From positions 1 through 64,000 of the forward strand of contig JAAEAF010014725.1 of assembly GCA_011037195.1 (NCBI GenBank): a stretch of 64,000 nt of DNA, in the 5' to 3' direction. The stretch comes from Triatoma infestans. Lineage: Eukaryota > Arthropoda > Insecta > Hemiptera > Reduviidae. The notes beneath the pieces are model-generated. The model had not been told where the DNA came from. It saw nothing but the letters and a program-made list of their open reading frames with translations, and did no database searches. This document shows, piece after piece, positions 32,936-44,243 of this stretch. The number at the start of each line of letters is the position of its first letter. Positions within the stretch are counted from its first letter, which is position 1. The translations under genes were made by a program, and so were the position numbers.

Positions 32936-33622
32936 TTTTTTTTTTAAATTCTCTCGATAACGGCTACTTCGCTGTAATTGTTGAAATGCTAATTGCACAG
33001 GTTTATTGACGCAATCTTCTCGGGACTAAAATGTAATCACTTACTTATAGGATCTATCTTATCCATCATTTACGCCCATCCCCTCCATGTTTGTGTAAAA
33101 ATGTGTAAATCTTACATGTTTAATGAAAATTTGTGAAATTTTATAAATGCATTAAATGATACAGGAGAAAGTCATGTTTTACATAAGACTTTTTTTACCC
33201 CATACAGATGAGAAGAACCACTGAAAAATTCCACAAGAATCTTGCCAGTTTGCCATATCTGGTTTCAAAATATCAGGCAAAAAAAAAAAAAATGAAATCA
33301 AGAAACTAGACTAACTAGTTCCTTATCCGGCTGACTACTCCTGGATACTTTTCATTTATAATTAGTTACTTTTCTAATGATAATCGGGTATTGTGTATTT
33401 TAAAGTATTTCTTATTTTAAACAAAACTTTTAACATTGTTTTAACTGTTTAACATTTCTTAACTGAAAGTTACAATTTTGATACTTATTTGCGCAAATTA
33501 GTATTACATTATTTGGTTTCTTTCGAAATTTATCGTTCTCCATTAATGATTACTTTAAACTATTTAAGGAGGGGATCCATAAAAATAGAAAATGTTCTGT
33601 ACTATCTCATCTTCGATTGTAG
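32936..33622. other. AT-rich interval, nothing recognised
   Basis: Short ORFs only. Confidence 0.4.
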
Positions 33623-33945
33623 TACGAGGGTCATTCAATTAATAACTAGACAAATCCGCTGTAGCGGTTTATTTTAATCAATACAAAACTTTGGCTACTT
33701 TTCAACATAGTCCCCCAGTAACATTTTTTTTATACACTTGTCCTATCGTTCTTCTAATTTTATGTATGCCTCTGGTATAAAATTCTTTGGGTAGAGCCAC
33801 TTTTGCATCTGATTTTTTAACTTCTTCATTGGATTGAAAATGTTTCCCCCATAGAGCGTCTTTAAGGGGTCTAAACAAATGGAAGTCCGACAGGGCAAAG
33901 TCGGGGGCTGTAGGAGGGATGTGGAAGGATCTTCCACCCCACTTT

Positions 33946-35306
33946 CAAGACAGTCTATATTTTGCTTTCAAAGAAGAACAGTCTGAACTAGACATTCTAC
34001 CAGTAAACATCACTGCCAGTTTAAGCGTTAATCTTAAGTAAAAATCAATCTAACTAGTTTCCACAATACATTAATAAGTTTATACATTCATCGCTTTCTA
34101 TCCAGCCGATCCCAGTATGTAGTTATCCCAGGTAGCGAACCTTCTAATCCCCTTCCTCTTTCCCGTGACGTGCCCCAGGGCTCCTCTTTATCCCCAACCC
34201 TCTTTTCTGTATATATTAATGATCTGCCTTTATCCATTGTCCATTCCAGCTACCACCTTTATGCCGATGACTCCCAGATTTACCTGTCCTTTAAGCCTTC
34301 TGATCTTCAAGATGCAATAAACAAGCTGCAGGATGATCCTAACAACATTAATTCGTGGGCAGTAGCTAACATGCTTTCCCTTAACCCAGACAAATCCAAA
34401 GCCATTGTCATTGGTTCCCAATTCCTCATAAACTCCACTGCTCCCTTTCCCACCCTTTTCCTCAACAACATCCCGATAAAATATTGTTCTTCTGTTAAAA
34501 ACCTCGGAATCATCTTCGACCAAAACCTCTCCTGGAAAAATCACATCTCCCACATTAACCGCCAATCCATATTTATCCTCAGACAGTTCAACATCTCCCG
34601 CCATCTCCTCCCAGCGAAGACCCGTCAACTCCTTGTGACCTCCCTTATATTCCCCCATTTCGACTATGGTTGCTTAGTGTACGGGGGACTCTCTGGAGAT
34701 CTCGAGGCCAAACTTAAACGTCTTATGAACTGTTTTATTCGTTTTATCCTCGGAATCCCCAGAAACTCCCGCATATCGCACTTCTACCACGAGTTGAACT
34801 GGCTCTTCCCTATCTATCGTCGCCAGTACTTCTTAGGCTCTTTACTCTTTCAAGTCATCCAATTTCAAAGACCCTCGTATATCTTTAAACTTCTGAAATT
34901 TAAATCGTCTGTCCACACCCGTCACACACGCTCCCGTCCTTCCGATCTTTATACTCCCTCCCACCATACATCCGCTTTTCAAAAATCCTTTGTAATCCGT
35001 GCCACCTATTTATGGAACTCCTTACCTTTGTCTATCCGTCGTGCCTCCACTATTGATACCTTCAAGTCCCGTCTTTTTCACTACCTCTTATCCTCACAAG
35101 TCTCTCCGAACCCTTAGAAGATTCCTTTCTTTCCTCCTTATCATTCATGGCTTAATCATTTTCAATAATTATTATTATCAATTATTACTAATGATATATA
35201 CATAATTGTCAAGGCCAGACATACTAGGCCACTTGTATTTTGTATTATTGTTCCTAAGGGACTTATGTCCCGGGACAAGAATAAAATTTTTCATTTCATT
35301 TCATTT
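33946..35306 (+). mobile_element. Chimeric CR1/L2-like LINE insertion
   Basis: Flanked by the 6 bp duplication CACTTT (33940-33945, 35307-35312), exact within the mariner reading frame. The first ~146 bp match 31769-31918. From 34092 the sequence is LINE ORF2. The 3' end has a stem GGGACTTATGTCCC near 35260 and a (TTTCA)n tail, as in CR1/L2-type LINEs. Confidence 0.85.
34094..35117 (+). CDS. LINE reverse transcriptase, 5'-truncated but open
   Basis: About 340 residues open from the truncation point to a stop at 35117, with no internal stop. It begins at the end of palm motif B (SRDVPQGSSLSPTLFSVYIN). The catalytic box is intact (YHLYADDSQIYLSF), followed by LSLNPDKSKAIVIG, KNLGIIFDQNLSWKNHI and the thumb/C-terminal region ending in YLWNSLPLSIRRASTIDTFK. 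There is no RNase H, which suits CR1/L2/Jockey-like elements. Motif A and the endonuclease are missing, so the enzyme cannot work. The open frame suggests a young insertion. Confidence 0.8.
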
Positions 35307-35747
35307 CACTTTTTGACTGTTGACTTTGATTTGACTATGCTGTGTATGTGGGCGCGCATTGTCATGTAGTAAAATCACTCTTTTAGTCAAGAATCCACTT
35401 ATTCTGAATAATGTTATGGACCGTTCTAACACTCGCGTGCATTTCTTCAGCTATCAGTTTAACAGTAATACGCCTGCTGCCCTGAATTAACGCGTTAATC
35501 CGAGATTCCAGAGAAGGAAGTTGCAACTTCAACCGGTCATCCACTTCGTTGCTCGTAACAGACAATTACATGGCCACTTTTAAACTGTTCTATCCATTTG
35601 TAAAACGTTCGAACGGTTCAAAAAATTATTCCCGTAACTTTCAACATTCCTTCTGGCTTTCACTACCTTTGATACCCTCTGCAACTAAAAATCTAATCAC
35701 TGAGCGTTGTTCTCTCGAGGTGCAATGCTCGAGAAGATATCGCTATT

Positions 35748-36115
35748 AATAATAATAATCTTTATTTATCTTCATTTCTACATACAGTTGTATGAACAAG
35801 GCATGTCAATATATTAAACAATCTAATAACAACTTTTCTACAAAGCAAGTCTATGTAAGAAAATCATCCAAATCATATATTACTCTATCCAGGAGCATAG
35901 TTTTTAGTTTAGATTAAACAATTTCATTGGTGAAGATGAAATTTCCTTTGGAAGTGCATTAAATATTTTCCTTCCCATAAATAAATAAGAAGATTGTTAA
36001 CTGAATACATTTCAGGTTATGCTTACCAAATACTCTTGAATAGAAACTAATACAAGGATGCCAACTTGACGCACTGAACGCACTATTATATTGATTAAAA
36101 TAAATCGTTTTTGAG
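35748..36115 (-). pseudogene. LINE 3' end inserted in mariner
   Basis: The minus strand reads GRKIFNALPKEISSSPMKLF, the F-N-x-L-P-x-x-I C-terminal block of RNase H-lacking LINEs, then a 3' UTR and an (AAT)n tail at 35748-35761. It interrupts the N-terminus of the mariner gene. The ~320 bases after the mariner (36159-36479) show nothing recognisable. Confidence 0.65.
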
Positions 36116-36479
36116 CTAGAGCGATTCGTCTCGTTTACTTATTGAATGACCCGTCGTATTTATTGCACTTTTATATATCTTCTACTTTCTTTCTCTTTTA
36201 TATTTTTATAAATTTATTGCTCTTTATATATTATTATTGCTCTTACTGTCACTCTTAACCCTCTTTTCTTCACTTCGAAAAGAGATCAGCATTGCTAATT
36301 AATTAGATTTACAACGAGCCATTGGTTTGTTCTTTAGAGGGCTATTTTAGATTTGTCTTCTTGTGTTTTAAAATGTTCGATCACGATCTCCACCAAAATT
36401 AAACAGCTAGTAAATTCGATTGCTTTAAATCGATTTTATTGTATTAAATGATTCTTTAACTCTTTACAATAAATATTAC

Positions 36480-36912
36480 AACAAATATAATTTCTGAAAA
36501 GGATGAACCTTGTACGCTGCTATTAATTTGTTTTCATATCCGGCTAAAACTTCATATGCAGTATTTTTAAATTAATGCGATTAGTTATTTTGTAATCAAT
36601 TTCTTTTTTAAAGATGGATGATTATAATGTAGTTGATGAGGAGAGAAATTAGGTTTGATTAATTAAAAGAGATATGAAGACACTGTTATAATGTAGCTAT
36701 AAGTTTACACTAACTGCACTGGACTTGTAATGATTTTATAGAATAAAAGGTGGGAGTAGAGATATGACACGATGCGATGTATGGTTGAATCTGATAGATA
36801 GATATAATCGTTAGGTAGATTCTCACTGGCTTATATACAGGTTCTCCAACGCTAGCCTGCTTAAGTCAGAGATTACCAGAGAGGGCCTGTTTCCTCTCTC
36901 TTGGCCATTACA
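36480..36912 (-). repeat. LTR-like repeat L3, minus copy
   Basis: Reverse complement of 49148-49583. On the minus strand it starts TGTAATGGCCAAGAGAGAGG, has a TATA box (CTGTATATAAGCC, 36831-36843 region), a CATATCTCTACTCCCACC block and ends near CAGAAATTAT. The TG start and promoter layout suggest a solo LTR. The 3' end and target duplication were not resolved. Confidence 0.6.
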
Positions 36913-36979
36913 AGATTAGACTTGGGAGATGAACGTCTTGGAGAAATGCTAGGGGGACATGCAGGGGTGCCTCCAAGCT

Positions 36980-37355
36980 AAAAGATTTATAAAAGGAATT
37001 AAGCAGGGAGTTTCGGGTACCTCCTGTCCCTTAGTAGGACAGATCTGAGGTCCTTGGTGGGGGTAGTGACTGGACACACTTGGGTGTCTACCCACTTGTT
37101 TAACATAGGGAGGACGTCTAGTCCCATTTGTCAGAATTGCGATGACGGAGTCAGGGGAACGTTGTACCATTATTTATGTCAGTGTACCCGTTTCGCTGGT
37201 ACTAGGTTTTGCGTATTTGGGAGGGCACCACTCTCCCAGAATTGCCTGGGCGAGTTGGAGTTAAAGGATATCTTGGGATATTGTAGACTGACCGGGCACC
37301 ACGGGCTAGGTCCCACGCCACCAGGCATCCGGTATAATAATAATAATGATAATAA
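36980..37355 (+). pseudogene. I-type LINE C-terminus with (TAA)n tail
   Basis: Reads VGVVTGHTWVSTHLFNIGR, then a CCHC knuckle CQNCDDG..LYHYLCQC and FVFGRAP. The ATAATAATAATGATAATAA tail at 37333-37355 is the form used by I-like elements. 5'-truncated. An HP1 hairpin-end scrap follows (37360-37412). Confidence 0.75.
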
Positions 37356-37412
37356 TTTCGAAAGACTGGCATGATCACGATACTTAACTCTTAATAGGAG
37401 TAAGGGAAGGTA

Positions 37413-38125
37413 AGAAAGTAATTCGCCGAGTATGTTTCTGAGAAAGTTGATTTTATTTGAGATCTGAGTGGATATTACTGAACCTAGACAGGAATCGTCT
37501 ACTGTATTACTTGAGTAAAATGTAAGTTTCATTACCTAGAAATTGGATTTCAGATATTTAGGGTAAATTAAGGGAATGAGTAAAGATTTAGGAAAATTTC
37601 AGAATTAATATTTGTCAATGAGAGTTTCTTTTTTATTATAATAAAATGTCTTTTCGTTCCTTCTGCATAAACACTGTCTAATGTAATGTAACACACTCTA
37701 ATGTAATGTAATGTAACAACTGTAATGTAAAAATTCCAAGTTTGAATGAAATTTATTAATTAAAAAAAAATAAAGTATTACGATCATTGAAAGTAGTTTT
37801 GCATGTTTAATCAAGTTTTAAAAATAACTTTACGCCTTATGAAACTTATTAACAAAGTTATATCATTCTTACAGGGTAGGTTGCTTTCTAGGGAAAACTA
37901 GTTAACGAGTTGGAAGACTAGATAGATAACTGATGATTATCTCAGATATATTACACGGATGATTCCAAGAATGGATATTATGATGTCTGAAATTGCTATC
38001 TATTTTGAGGTAAAAAAAAAAAAATCACTTGACAATAAGGGGCCAAAATGAGGGGGCCAGTGTTTTCCACATTGAGGTTTATGGATTTTTTTTTTGTGTG
38101 TAATATTTCCGATGAGCGGATACGT
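37413..38125. other. AT-rich interval with TAATG repeats
   Basis: A short CTCTAATGTAATGTAATGTA tract at 37680-37730. Nothing coding. Confidence 0.4.
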
Positions 38126-38255
38126 AGATTAGATTTTACATTACGACCTGAAAATCTATTGTACACGGAGCTTTCTCATCACTGCTCATCATCGGGAACT
38201 GAGAGCCGTAGAGGCTCCTAGGAAAAAAAGGTTAGCATTGCTGGATTCAAAACGA
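38126..38255 (-). repeat. SINE family A, 3' fragment
   Basis: AGATTAGATT tail side, ACGACCTGAAAATCTATTGT, CGGAGCTTTCTC and GTAGAGGCTCCTAGG. The head is lost. A scrap of HP1 (38340-38400) follows. Confidence 0.65.
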
Positions 38256-38390
38256 AATGCTATGATATAGCCCAAAAATCGTAAAACATTTTCATAATCA
38301 TAAAACATAAAACATTTTGAAAAATCAGTTTTATTTTTCGTACTTAGCGATCTCCAAACATTCATTTCCGTTGAAAACTCAATTTCGAGA

Positions 38391-39455
38391 ATTTGACACG
38401 ATTGGAAAAAGACTTTACAAGAAATTACTGGTGTGGGGTTAGCCTACTTGCCGTAACCGAGGTGGGTACTCGGAATAAACTGACACTCGCCTGGGTGTCC
38501 GGACATGCGGAGTTTCTGGGCAATGAAAGGGGGCGGATGCCCTAGCGTGGGAGGTTTGCAAGATACCTTTATATGCCCCAAACCCTTCTGCGGCTTGTCC
38601 AGGAGCCTTATTCAAACTTCTATCAAAGGTTGGATAGAAGAAGAACAGCGTCTGCGTTGGTGGAAGAGAACACCTGTCACTTTATCAAGAGACATTTGTC
38701 TAAATTTACCAGAGATCACTGAGCCATGCCCGAAGGGATGTAAGGCTAATTGTGGGTCTACTAACATGGCATTGTAGGTTGAACAGACACGTGCACCATC
38801 TACACTTGCTGATATTGCAGTATGCCGATTCTGCAAGGCAGAGGAAGAAACCCCGGCGCACATCTTTTGTGAGTGCGCCGGCCTGGCGAGAATAAGGTCT
38901 CTTCAATTGGGGGATAGGCAATCCCGAAGCTATGAGCTTCATAACGGAGCCGCTCTCAGCTTTGCTAGGATTGATTAGGAGGACAAAGCTGGGGGTTGTG
39001 CTATAATTTAAGGGGATCCACAATAGACCTCGCTTTCTGGGTCGCAGTGGAATGAGGCTCTTTTCCCCGTTACTAATCTAATCTAATCTACAAGAAATTA
39101 ATATGTATATTTTTTTTTATTATAATTGTTTTTTTAAACATTGAAAATACAGACAAAGATACAATAATAAGCATACTACTGACATGGCTTTGGCCGTCTG
39201 CCAGGAGTGCAGGTATTATAAATATTAACAAAAATCCTAAATATGTTCAAAATTAAAATCTTATTTATACATATAATACTATAATGGGGTACACATAAAT
39301 ATTTATATAAATTTAATCAAACTGCTTTAAAAATTAAAGTTTTCCACAAGAACGTTCCAATAAAACAAAGCTTCTTTATAAAATTAATTAAATTATACCC
39401 AATCACCTCCATTCCACAGCTCTATCATCTGGAAATCTGTCAAATATTCCTGATT
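38391..39455 (+). repeat. Inverted duplication 2, left arm
   Basis: Reverse complement of 40655-41734 with few differences. It contains the end of an HP1 scrap (TTTGACACGATTG), a LINE insertion with its target duplication, and part of an older minus-strand LINE. All three layers occur in both arms. Confidence 0.9.
38428..39089 (+). pseudogene. RNase H LINE 3' end with 11 bp target duplication
   Basis: Bounded by ACAAGAAATTA at 38417-38427 and 39090-39100. Encodes the RNase H end (FAWVSGHA/AEFLGNE..GRMP), a C-terminal region with QTSIKGWIEEEQRLRWW and RDICLN..EI, and a CCHC knuckle CRFCKAEEETPAHIFCECAG. The 3' UTR has GGATCCACAATAGACCTCG and GGGTCGCAGTGGAATGAGG, then the (TAATC)n tail. Frameshifted and stop-containing. 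The clade is probably R1/LOA/I-like. Confidence 0.85.
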
Positions 39456-39600
39456 GAAATACTTGAACCTTTTATCTTTAAATATAAGACAACGTCCTAG
39501 AAAATGGAACACTTCCTCATTTTCGTCTTTTATTACAAAGAGTACATAAATAAATTTTATTCTTTATATGAGGCTTATAATTTAACTTTAATAAGTCTCC
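39110..39600 (-). pseudogene. LINE ORF2 C-terminal scrap
   Basis: Minus strand reads CTLCNK in one frame and DENEEVFHFLGRCLIFKDKR in the next, a C-x-x-C...H-x-x-x-x-C knuckle split by a frameshift. Related in style to 8235-8940. Confidence 0.5.
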
Positions 39601-39685
39601 TCTAATTTTTATGAAATTAATATATTTCAATATTAATTATTACAATTATTTTTATAAGATAAACTATAATGACTATAGAAAAAAA

Positions 39686-39935
39686 TTTTTTTTTTTTTTT
39701 TTTTAATTTAATGCGCGTCAACATCTATAGTCATTGGCACCCGGAGCCTTCTCAGTACACTGCCGGCCTCCGGACAGTGTTCTCTCGTTACACACAACAC
39801 TGCCCACCACTGGACAGTGAGCTATAGAGGCTCCTAGAAAGTAAAAATTCTAAGGGTAGCCCAGCTGGTCTTGAACCAGGGTCCACTGCGTGGGAGTCCA
39901 GTACACTAACCACATTGTTATTCCCTTCCCTAAAA
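39686..39935 (-). repeat. SINE family B copy in the spacer
   Basis: Complete on the minus strand: A box region GTTAGTGTACTGG, loop CTCCCAC, B-box-like GGTTCAAGACC, core, GGTGCCAATGACTAT tail and poly(A) (T run 39686-39704). Confidence 0.85.
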
Positions 39936-40595
39936 TAAGTAATATTAAAATTGTTTTCGACAATTAAACGTGTATTACTTACAGAACTGCTTAAATTTTT
40001 AGGATTGCCTAAGAGATATTAATGAGTGTAAAAAACAAGAAGAAATACGTGCGGACAAAAAAATAACGGAAATACTAGAACGAATATTAAATAGTTTAAT
40101 ATTGCATTATCCAAAAAAAAAAAAAAAAAAAAAAAAAAACTTGCATATATAAAACAATTGTGTAATTATTAACATAAATAAAATATAATTTATATGTATA
40201 TGAACGTAATTATATATATTATAAAAAAAAAAAAAATGGAGATCATAAAAATATTATACTTTGAAAGTTGACGCAACCAGTAACCACATTTACTTGTTTA
40301 AATATAGTTTTATAAAACGTGAATATAGTTTAATACTTTGTAACTAATGAGAAAAAAAAAACAAAAAGCAACTAACAAATTAGAGTACTTGTTTTAGAAA
40401 TCAAATATTATATAACATTAGAAACTGTAATCTATAAATCAATTGATTGTCAATAATCAGTAATTTAATCGCATTATTAAAAACCGCCAAATTGAATACC
40501 ATAAAAATTGTAATGCTCGCTAATATATATATACGCAATAAACCAAAAAATGAAAGAAACGCTGCAAGCACAAAATCTTGATATAGCATCAAAGG
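39936..40595. other. AT-rich spacer of inverted duplication 2
   Basis: Long A runs (40113-40138). At its right edge (40596-40650) there is another scrap of the RNase H LINE 3' UTR (GAGCCTCATTCCACTGCGAT). Confidence 0.45.
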
Positions 40596-40654
40596 GGGCG
40601 AGGGGCGAGCCTCATTCCACTGCGATCTACAAAGCGAAGTCTATTTCAAATTTG

Positions 40655-41734
40655 AATCAGGAATATTTGACAGATTTCAGATGATAGAGCTGTGGAATGG
40701 AGGTGATTGGTATAATTTAATTAATTTTATAAAGAAGCTTTGTTTTATTGGAACGTTCTTGTGGAAAACTTTAATTTTTAAAGCAGTTTGATTAAATTTA
40801 TATAAATATTTATGTGTACCCCATTATAGTATTATATGTATAAATAAGATTTTAATTTTGAACATATTTAGGATTTTTGTTAATATTTATAATACCTGCA
40901 CTCCTGGCAGACGGCCAAAGCCATGTCAGTAGTATGCTTATTATTGTATCTTTGTCTGTATTTTCAATGTTTAAAAAAACAATTATAATAAAAAAAAATA
41001 TACATATTAATTTCTTGTAGATTAGATTAGATTAGTAACGGGGAAAAGAGCCTCATTCCACTGCGACCTAGAAAGCGAGGTCTATTGTGGATCCCCTTAA
41101 ATTATAGCACAACCCCCAGCTTTGTCCTCCTAATCAATCCTAGCAAAGCTGAGAGCGGCTCCGTTATGAAGCTCATAGCTTCGGGATTGCCTATCCCCCA
41201 ATTGAAGAGACCTTATTCTCGCCAGGCCGGCGCACTCACAAAAGATGTGCGCCGGGGTTTCTTCCTCTGCCTTGCAGAATCGGCATACCGCAATATCAGC
41301 AAGTTGTAGATGGTGCATGTGTCTGTTCAGCCTTCAATGCCATGTTAGTAGACCCACAATTAGCCTTATATCCCTTCGGGTATGGCTCAGTAGATCTCTT
41401 GTAAATTTAGGCAAATGTCTCTTGATAAAGAGCTTTGCCTGCCTCTGTCCTGGTGTTCTCTCCCATCAACGCAGACGCTGTTCTTCTTCTATCCAACCTT
41501 TGATAGAAGTTTGAATAAGGCTCCTGGACAAACCGCAGAAGAGTTCGGGGCCTATAAAGGTATTCTGCGAACCCTCCCACGCTACGGCATCCGCCCCCTT
41601 TCATTGCCCAGAAACCCCGCATGTCCCGACACCCAAGCGAATATCAGTTTATTCCGAGTACCCATCTCGGTTAGGGCAAGTAGGCTATCCCACACCAGTA
41701 ATTTCTTATAAAGTCTTTCAATCGTGTCAAAATT
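40655..41734 (-). repeat. Inverted duplication 2, right arm
   Basis: Mirror of 38391-39455. It contains the same LINE on the minus strand (41029-41696) with TAATTTCTTGT on both sides. It has a 20-odd base stretch (CAGGACAGAGGCAGGCAAAG) that the left arm lacks, so the left arm has lost it. The arms differ at scattered bases. Confidence 0.9.
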
Positions 41735-41804
41735 ACAAAGTTACAAAGGACTTGAATAATTGAGAAACAACTATTACTTTATTTGGTCTTATTTGTAAAA
41801 TAAT

Positions 41805-41990
41805 GTGTGAAACACTCACACAACATTCTCTTACAGCAATTTATATAGTTTTACGATTTTTATGAGTATTACGATTAAATTTGAGTTTTCCCTAGAAATG
41901 CGTGCTCTGAGTACGAAAAAAGTGTTTTAAGCGATTGGTTTGTATGTTTATGGGGGGGGTGTGTGAAACAAAGTACCACAAAAATGAAAA
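41805..41990 (-). repeat. HP1 fragment, both blocks shortened
   Basis: GTGTGAAACACTCACACAAC hairpin followed by TCTCTTAC, then only diverged sequence with GAGTTTTCCCTAG and GGGGGGTGTGTG. A GCTGATCAGCG..CGCTGATCG hairpin follows at about 42018. Confidence 0.55.
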
Positions 41991-42238
41991 ATGTTATTAA
42001 AGTTTTGTAACCAAAGCTGATCAGCGTACTCGCTGATCGAGGAAATCTTCCCCTTCGACACGAAGGTGAATAAACATGCGTGTACACTGCTTATTCCAGT
42101 AGTGACGTAAAATTACTAATATATCGTAGGACACAATTATGTTTTTTTTTTTTATAAAGATCACAATAGCACTGACTATTTGAAAGGGAGACCATAATAT
42201 GTATAGAAACAGTCTACAGAATCTAAAAAAAAAAAAAA

Positions 42239-43155
42239 TCTGGTGTGAAACACTCACACAACTTTCTCTGTCTCCAGTTTTCAAAATTTATAATTGACAA
42301 ATTTTATAGTTAGTGGTACCACATTTAATGAAATTCGTCTAAAACTGAAAAAAACTATTCAGTATAAGCGCACTTCCGGTTTACAAATTTTCTTGAAATT
42401 CGGAGATTTTGGACTTGTATTTATTTCTAATTATTTTTTGTTTGGATAGTAGAATTGTATAATCAACACTTTAGAAAAAGTGTATAAATAGCAATTAAGA
42501 AAAAAACATAACCCCACCCTTCCTCCAAAAGCCCCCTTAAATGACATTATCAGGAGAAAGTTGTAGCTCTTTATATTATGTATGGTACACATTTCTACTT
42601 TAAAGAAAATCGTTCGAGCCGTTTAATACTACGAAGAAAATTGAAAAAAACATTTCAGTAAAAAACGCACTTCCTGTCATTCAAACTCGGAATTTCAACA
42701 ACACATACAATTCTAATTAATATTATTATTTAGATGACAGAATTGTTTAATAAACTGAAATAGCACTTTAGAGGAAAACCTAACCCTACCCCTCCGACCA
42801 AAACTGTCCTTAAATGAATATTCCCGGAGAAATGTTTCGAATAAAAGTTGTAATTTCCAAAAAAAAAGCCAACAAAAAAAAACTATTAAACTAGTACTTT
42901 CCGGTAATTTTGACAATGACCCACTGTCGGATCCCATGGTGATACCTAAATGGAATACCAAGTTTGAACTTTATAGGATTATTCGTTTTTGAGCTATGCT
43001 GTTCACATACATACACACACACACACAGAGATCATTTTCTAGAAACCACTTTTTTGGACTCAGGGGGGCCCCAAAACGGATATTTCCGGTGAAAACTCGA
43101 TGTCGAAAATTTAGCACGATTAGAATACTTCCTCTTACTAAGAATAAGAGAAAGT
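42239..43155 (-). repeat. HP1 repeat, near full length
   Basis: Both terminal hairpins, two internal units (the second shortened), GTCGGATCCCATGGTGATAC and a short (AC)n tract. 917 bp. Confidence 0.85.
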
Positions 43156-43244
43156 AATTAATACAATATCGTGTTTGTAAACATCAGACGTATGTGGATG
43201 GATTTTAAAGTGCATGGAACGTCTTTAGTTAGAAAAACTGTATT

Positions 43245-44237
43245 ACTTTCTGTTACTCCTAGTAAGAGGAGATATTGTGATCGGGTCAAATTTTCGTTTC
43301 GAGTTTTCACCGGAAATATCCGTTTGTGGTCCCCTGAGTCTAAAAAAGTGGTTTTTAGAAAATCGTGTGAGTGTATATGTATATATGTGAATAGCATAGA
43401 TTAAAAACGAAAAACCGTAGAAAGTTGAAACTTAATATTCCGTTTAGGTACTTACCATGGGATCTGACAGTACGTTATCTGTCAAAATTTCTCAGCCGGA
43501 GATACGACTTTACTATTATTATTATAATTTATTTTACTTTTCTACGATTTCCTCAAAAATGGCTCCAACGATTTTCTTGAAACTTGGTACATCAACTACA
43601 ACTTTTACTTGAAACATTTCTCCGGGAAAATCCATTTAAGGGTACTTTTGGGGGAGAGGTAAAGATTATGGCTCTCCCTAAGGCGTAGTTCAGTTCATTA
43701 CAGAATTCTGAAATCTAAATAATATTAATTAGAATTAAATATGTTTGTTGCTGAAATTCCGAGTTTGAAGACGATCGGATAAGTGGGGAAGTACGTTTTT
43801 ACTAGGAAGCATTTCTTACTTTTCTACTATTTTCTCTAAAACGACTCAAACCAATTTTCTTTAAACTAGGAATATGAAATACTTATATAAAAAGCTACAA
43901 CTTTTATTTGTAACATTTCTTGTGATCTTAAAGTCATTTTATGGGGTTTCTGGGAGAGAGGTGGGGGTTATGCTTTTCTCTAAAGTAGTCTACCATCCAA
44001 ACAAAACAAAACAAAATTAATTAGAAATAAGTATATTGCCAAAATTCGGTGTTTTAAGATAATTAGTAAACCGGAAATGCGTTTTTACTGGAGCGTTTTT
44101 TTTAAATTTTTTGCGATTTTTCTCCATAAAAACACCGACAAATTTCATTAAATTTGGAATACTAACTGTAAAAACTTTGTCCATCATATTTTTGAAAAAT
44201 GGACTAAGAGAAAGCTGTGTGAGTGTATCACAACAGA
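43245..44237 (+). repeat. HP1 repeat, full length
   Basis: Starts ACTTTCTGTTACTCCTAGTA and ends GTGTGAGTGTATCACAACAG. 993 bp with extra diverged unit sequence (TTTCTCTAAAACGACTC). It abuts the Tc1 element that follows. Confidence 0.85.
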
Positions 44238-44243
44238 TTTATA

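Larger units (their letters stand above)
33690..35745 (-). pseudogene. Mariner transposase, deleted and split
   Basis: N-terminal part (35313-35745): EQRSVIRFLVAEGIKGSES, a helix-turn-helix region with FKSGHVIVCYEQRSG, and RITVKLIAEEMHASVRTVH. It jumps after NKWI straight to RVILLHDNARPHTQ (second catalytic aspartate), so the block with the first aspartate is deleted. After the LINE insertion the C-terminus continues: GWKILPHPSYSPDFALSDFH (third aspartate) and LFRPLKDALWGKHFQSNEE. Several stops also occur. The D34D-type spacing motif S-P-D-x-A-x-S-D-F/Y marks mariner rather than Tc1. Confidence 0.85.
33623..36158 (-). mobile_element. Mariner element carrying two LINE insertions
   Basis: Inverted ends: TACGAGGGTCATTCAATTAA (left) against TACGACGGGTCATTCAATAA (right, reverse strand), both bounded by TA. 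Without the insertions at 33946-35306 and 35748-36115 it would be about 800 bp, shorter than a standard ~1.3 kb mariner, because the middle of the transposase gene is deleted. Confidence 0.85.

Noticed and set aside
34230..34658. 142-residue minus-strand frame
   Set aside because: Shadow of the LINE reverse transcriptase on the plus strand.
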